Shown here piece by piece: positions 60,293 through 64,000 of a DNA stretch of 64,000 nucleotides. Below the pieces are notes generated by a model that made no database searches, had not been told where the DNA came from, and saw only the letters and a program-made list of their open reading frames with translations. The DNA is from Hymenobacter jeollabukensis (lineage in GTDB: Bacteria > Bacteroidota > Bacteroidia > Cytophagales > Hymenobacteraceae): positions 62,001 through 126,000 of the forward strand of contig NZ_VAJM01000003.1 in the NCBI RefSeq assembly GCF_005771675.1, in the 5' to 3' direction. Every line of letters begins with the position of its first letter. Positions within the stretch are counted from its first letter, which is position 1. A program made the translations under genes and the position numbers.

Positions 60293-60352
60293 CGCGCCCG
60301 TTGGCCCGGCCGGCCGCGCATCGTACCTTGCCGCCCGACCTTTCGGCCCCGT

Positions 60353-61672
60353 ATGCTCCGCCTTCGTCCTACCGCCCTGCTGCTCGCCTGCGGGCTGCTG
60401 ACCGCCCCACCCCTGCGGGCCCAAAAGAAACCCACCGCCGACGGCCGCATCGAGGCCGCCGCGGCCCGCGTGGAGGCCCAGGTCATAGCCTGGCGCCGCG
60501 ACATTCACGAGCACCCCGAGCTGGGCAACCGCGAAACCCGCACCGCCGCCCTCATTGCCGCCGAGCTCAGGCGCCTGGGCCTGGAAGTGCAGACCGGCGT
60601 GGCCAAAACCGGCGTGGTGGGCCTGCTGCGCGGCGGCAAGCCCGGCCCCGTGGTGGCCCTGCGCGCCGACATGGACGCGCTGCCCGTGACGGAGGAGCGC
60701 AAAGTGCCTTTCGCCTCCAAGGAGCGCGCCCAGTACAACGGCCAGGAAGTGGGCGTGATGCACGCCTGCGGCCACGACGCCCACGTGGCCATGCTGCTGG
60801 GCGCCGCCAACGTGCTGGCTTCGATGAAAGCCGAGCTGCCCGGCACCGTCAAGTTCATCTTCCAGCCCTCCGAGGAAGGTCCGCCCCCCGGCGAGGAAGG
60901 CGGCGCCAGGCTCATGGTGAAGGAAGGCGTGCTCGACAAGCCCCGGGTCGACGCCGTGTTCGGGCTGCACATCAACGCCCAGACCGAGGTGGGCCAGCTG
61001 AAGTACCGCGCCGGCGGCATGATGGCCAGCGCCGACGTGTTTCAGATCAAGGTGAAGGGCAAATCGGCCCACGGCGCCTACCCCTGGCTGGCCGTCGACC
61101 CGGTGGTGGCCGCCGCCCAGATCATCGTGGCCCTGCAAACCATCGTCAGCCGCGAGGTGCAGCTCACCGACGACGCGGCCGTGGTGACGGTGGGCATGGT
61201 GCACGGCGGGGTGCGCAACAACATCATTCCCGAGCAGGTGGAGCTGCAGGGCACCCTGCGCGCCCTCAACGCCAAAACCCACGAGCTGCTGGCCCAGAGC
61301 GTGAAGCGCGTGGCCACCAACGTGGCCGAAGCCGCCGGCGCCACCGCCGAGGTGGAGGTGCGCCCCGCTGCCCCGCTCACCTACAACGACCCCGCCCTGA
61401 CGGCCCGCATGCTGCCCACCCTGCGCCGCGTGGCCGGCATTCCGAACGTGACGGAAATGCGCGCCGTGACCGGGGCCGAGGACTTCGGCTGCTACCAGGA
61501 GCAGGTGCCCGGCCTCTTTCTCTACCTCGGCGGCATGCCTCAGGGCACCGACCCGGCGCGCACCGCTCCGCACCACACCGCCGGCTTCTACGTCGACGAC
61601 TCGGGCCTGAACCTGGGCGTGCGCACCCTCGCGCAGCTGGCCGTCGATTACCTGGGAAATAGCGGCCGTTAA
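60353..61672 (+). CDS. Exported M20 family amidohydrolase/carboxypeptidase
   Basis: 439 residues with a signal peptide (MLRLRPTALLLACGLLTAPP, then LRAQ). M20D pattern: RRDIHEHPELGNRETRTA, VVALRADMDALPV, MHACGHDAHVAMLLGAA with metal ligands, FIFQPSEEGPPPGEEGGA with the catalytic Glu, AHGAYPWLAVDPVV in the dimerisation domain, and AVTGAEDFGCYQ. It resembles hippurate/N-acyl-amino-acid hydrolases. It is probably periplasmic. The CGTACCTTGC stretch at 60324 is a weak promoter candidate. Confidence 0.92.
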   Translation: MLRLRPTALLLACGLLTAPPLRAQKKPTADGRIEAAAARVEAQVIAWRRDIHEHPELGNRETRTAALIAAELRRLGLEVQTGVAKTGVVGLLRGGKPGPVVALRADMDALPVTEERKVPFASKERAQYNGQEVGVMHACGHDAHVAMLLGAANVLASMKAELPGTVKFIFQPSEEGPPPGEEGGARLMVKEGVLDKPRVDAVFGLHINAQTEVGQLKYRAGGMMASADVFQIKVKGKSAHGAYPWLAVDPVVAAAQIIVALQTIVSREVQLTDDAAVVTVGMVHGGVRNNIIPEQVELQGTLRALNAKTHELLAQSVKRVATNVAEAAGATAEVEVRPAAPLTYNDPALTARMLPTLRRVAGIPNVTEMRAVTGAEDFGCYQEQVPGLFLYLGGMPQGTDPARTAPHHTAGFYVDDSGLNLGVRTLAQLAVDYLGNSGR

Positions 61673-62034
61673 GCACGCCTCTTCCGTTGCCCGCGCCGCC
61701 GGTTCCTCGCAGCAGGAGCCGGCGGCGCGGCTGTGTGTAAGGCCGGGTGGCAGCGGGCAAAATCAACGCCGGCGCGTGGATTGGGGCCGCGTAGCGTTGG
61801 CGGAAATGTTCAAATAATGAGCCCGCGCCCGTGGTGCCGGCGGGCAGGCGTGCGCGTTACGGAACGATGGGTAATGGGTTGAGTTTTTTGAGCTTTTTTC
61901 AGTGAAAAAAATATTTACTCATAAACTCGCATAAAAATTAGTTGAGATTAAAAAATCATTAATTTGCCGAACATCCAGTCCCCATCTGGTAACAGTCCAA
62001 CTCTTTTCCCAACCAACTCTCCTAATCACTGTTC
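61673..62034. other. Intergenic region, AT-rich upstream of the M4 protease gene
   Basis: 362 bp. A GC-rich hairpin lies at the left end. 61860-61975 is strongly AT-rich and contains TTAATTTG (61959-61966), one base off the -7 consensus but with a TTG only 14 bp upstream. No gene is seen. Confidence 0.5.
61691..61730 (+). terminator. GC-rich hairpin after the M20 gene
   Basis: A perfect 12-bp stem (61691-61702 with 61719-61730), 18 bp after the stop. No T tract is present, so it may stop transcription weakly or only protect the 3' end. Confidence 0.5.
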
Positions 62035-64000
62035 ATGCTTAACAAGTACTCCGCCCTCGGGCTGGCCCTGCTCGGCAGCCTGACTGCCCAAGCCCAGGAT
62101 GGCGCCCGCGTCGGCGCACCCCAACTCCTGAAAGGGGCCGATGGCCAACCCGAATTCGTGCAGTTCCCCGCTGCCGCCCGTCCCCTCGATTCGCGCGTGG
62201 CCCTGGCCGCCGCCCTGCCCCTTACCCAGAACGACGAGCTGCGCGTAGCGCGCACCGAAGCTGACGAGCTGGGCTTTACCCACGAGAAATTCCAGCAGTA
62301 CTACAAAGGAGTGAAGGTGGAGCACGCCACCTACACCGCCCACCGCCGCAACGGCGCCGTGGAAAGCCTCAGCGGGGACTTCGAGAAGCTGCCCGAAGGC
62401 CTCAGCGTGCGGCCCTCCGTGTCGGCCGAGTCGGCGCTGCAGGCGGCCATGAGCTTCGTGCGCGCCAGCAAGTACATGTGGCAGCTGCCGAACGAAGGCG
62501 CTGCCGCTATGGAAACCGAAGGCAAGAGCACCTTCAAGCCGGCCGGGGAGCTGGTGCTGGTGCGCAACGCCATGAGCATGGACGCGGCCAAAGCCGGTCA
62601 GCTCACCCTGGCCTGGAAGCTGGACGTGTACGCGGCCCAGCCCGTGAGCCGCGCCTACATCTACGTGGACGCCCACACCGGCGAAATCGTGATGCAGGAC
62701 GCCATCATCAAGCACGCCGCCGCCACGGCTACCTTCGCCACGGCCTACAACGGCACCCGCTCGCTGGCCAACGAAACCACCACCGGCGGCTACCGCCTGC
62801 GCGAGTACACCCGCGGCCTTGGCATCGAAACCTACAACGCCAAGAAGGGCAACAGCTACACCGCCGCCGTTGACTTCATCGACGCCGACAACAACTGGAC
62901 GGCCGCCGAGTACAACAACGCCAACTACGACAACGTAGCCGGCGACGCCCACTTCGGTGCCCAGGCCACCTACGACTACTGGAAGAACGTGCACGGCCGC
63001 AACTCCTACGACAACGCGGGCGCCAAAATCAAGAGCTACGTGCACTTCGACGACGTACCCGGCGGCGCTGGCTACGAAAACGCCTTCTGGAACGGCTCGG
63101 TGATGACCTACGGCGACGGGGCCAGCACCTTCAAGCCGCTGACGGCCATGGACGTGTGCGGCCACGAAATCGGCCACGCCGTGTGCGAAAAGACGGCTAA
63201 CCTGACCTATCAGAACGAGTCGGGTGCCATGAACGAAGGCTTCTCCGACATCTGGGGCGCCTGCGTGGAAGCCCTGGCGGTATCGAACTACGGCCTGACC
63301 GGCAAGAGCACCTGGCTGATCGGCGAGGAAATCATGAAAGCCGGCGGCGCGCTGCGCTCCATGAGCAACCCCAACGCCTACTCCCAGCCCGACACCTACC
63401 AGGGCACCTACTGGCGCGCTACCACCTCCTCGCCCACCTCGAGCAACGACTACGGCGGAGTGCACACCAACTCGGGCGTGCTGAACTACTGGTTCTACCT
63501 GCTGGCGCAGGGCGGCTCGGGCACCAACGACAAAGGCACGGCCTTCTCGGTGGCCGGCGTAGGCATCGATGCCGCCGCTAAAATTGCCTTCCGCACCGAA
63601 AGCGTGTACCTCTCAGCTTCGTCGAACTACGCGGCTGCCCGCACGGCCGCCATTTCGGCTGCCACCGACCTCTACGGTGCTGGCTCGACGCAAGTAACGG
63701 CCGTGACCAACGCCTGGGCCGCTGTCGGTGTAGGCGCTGCTGCCGGTGGCGGCGGTGGCGGTACCACCACGTACTGCGCTTCAAACGGCTCGACGCAGTC
63801 GTACGAGTGGATTGACCTGGTGCAGCTGGGCTCGATCAACCGCGCTTCGGCTAAAGAAACCGGTGGCTACTACAACGGCACCGCTACCAGCACCTCGCTG
63901 GCGGCCGGCGCTGCGGCCACCGTCTACTTTTCGGCCGGCTTCACCAGCACGGCGTACACCGAGTACTGGAAAGTCTACATCGACTACAACAAGAACGGCG
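62035..64000 (+). CDS. M4 (thermolysin) family metallopeptidase, 3' end beyond the window
   Basis: At least 655 residues; the frame is still open at the window edge. There is a signal peptide (MLNKYSALGLALLGSLTAQA, then Q). A FTP/PepSY-like propeptide (about 40-225) is followed by the M4 catalytic domain. Zinc-binding HEIGH is at 377-381, Glu401 is in NEGFSDIWG and catalytic His477 is in HTNSGVLNYWF. After a Gly-rich linker (about 577) a GEVED-like beta domain begins, with SGGYY-like and EYWKVYIDYNKNG segments. A T9SS sorting domain would be expected after it but is out of view. It is secreted and activated by propeptide removal. Confidence 0.93.
   Translation, partial: MLNKYSALGLALLGSLTAQAQDGARVGAPQLLKGADGQPEFVQFPAAARPLDSRVALAAALPLTQNDELRVARTEADELGFTHEKFQQYYKGVKVEHATYTAHRRNGAVESLSGDFEKLPEGLSVRPSVSAESALQAAMSFVRASKYMWQLPNEGAAAMETEGKSTFKPAGELVLVRNAMSMDAAKAGQLTLAWKLDVYAAQPVSRAYIYVDAHTGEIVMQDAIIKHAAATATFATAYNGTRSLANETTTGGYRLREYTRGLGIETYNAKKGNSYTAAVDFIDADNNWTAAEYNNANYDNVAGDAHFGAQATYDYWKNVHGRNSYDNAGAKIKSYVHFDDVPGGAGYENAFWNGSVMTYGDGASTFKPLTAMDVCGHEIGHAVCEKTANLTYQNESGAMNEGFSDIWGACVEALAVSNYGLTGKSTWLIGEEIMKAGGALRSMSNPNAYSQPDTYQGTYWRATTSSPTSSNDYGGVHTNSGVLNYWFYLLAQGGSGTNDKGTAFSVAGVGIDAAAKIAFRTESVYLSASSNYAAARTAAISAATDLYGAGSTQVTAVTNAWAAVGVGAAAGGGGGGTTTYCASNGSTQSYEWIDLVQLGSINRASAKETGGYYNGTATSTSLAAGAAATVYFSAGFTSTAYTEYWKVYIDYNKNG

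Overview
The window looks like chromosomal DNA of a GC-rich member of the Bacteroidota, most likely Hymenobacter or a close relative in the Cytophagales. The evidence is: several exported proteins ending in type IX secretion (T9SS) sorting domains with the Y/F-P-N-P motif; small carboxypeptidase-regulatory-like, TonB-C and WG-repeat proteins; promoter-like TAnnTTTG boxes instead of E. coli -10 boxes; and dispersed palindromic repeats of a kind I associate with Hymenobacter intergenic DNA. I see no rRNA, tRNA, CRISPR array, transposase or replication origin.

Layout. 1-3.6 kb: a DUF349 protein and the ribosome-associated ABC-F ATPase EttA. 3.6-6.9 kb: a probable defence or stress island. It holds a three-gene toxin-antitoxin-chaperone (TAC) module (RelE/HigB-like toxin, XRE antitoxin, SecB-like chaperone), a TIR-domain effector and an HNH endonuclease with an N-terminal DNA-binding-like domain. 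7-14 kb: accessory DNA with palindromic repeats, an XRE regulator behind duplicated operator-like palindromes, small exported proteins, a degenerate LuxR-type response regulator and a type II NADH dehydrogenase. 14.2-19.3 kb: a four-gene operon resembling alpha-xenorhabdolysin-type (XaxA/YaxA/MakA) alpha-helical pore-forming toxins. It includes an 829-residue protein with a membrane hairpin and a beta-rich C-terminus, and a beta-trefoil-like protein. 19.4-24.1 kb: a GH43 glycosidase, an exported trehalase and an M61 peptidase.

24.6-43.1 kb is surface-protein territory: an L-type-lectin-like T9SS cargo, a 2153-residue T9SS adhesin, and upstream of it in the same direction a formyltransferase-like gene and three tandem phage-tail-collar (Mdp-type) genes. 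These five genes probably form one operon. They are followed by two more T9SS cargos and a patatin-barrel outer-membrane phospholipase. 43.2-57.4 kb is mostly core and envelope functions: DUF486, an outer-membrane barrel, a zinc phospholipase-C-like protein, peptide deformylase, RuvX, an S41 peptidase, homogentisate dioxygenase, paired lipoproteins, an unusual HMG-CoA reductase and two TonB-C proteins. 57.4-64 kb holds a 42-bp minisatellite, a WG-repeat protein, a PhyH dioxygenase, a BLUF photoreceptor, an M20 amidohydrolase and the 5' part of an M4 thermolysin-like protease that runs off the end.

The three assemblies most worth following up are the pore-forming toxin operon (14212-19294), the TAC plus TIR plus HNH island (3610-6855), and the collar/formyltransferase/giant-adhesin operon (27041-36365). 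All family assignments are made by reading motifs in the translated sequence; no database search was run.
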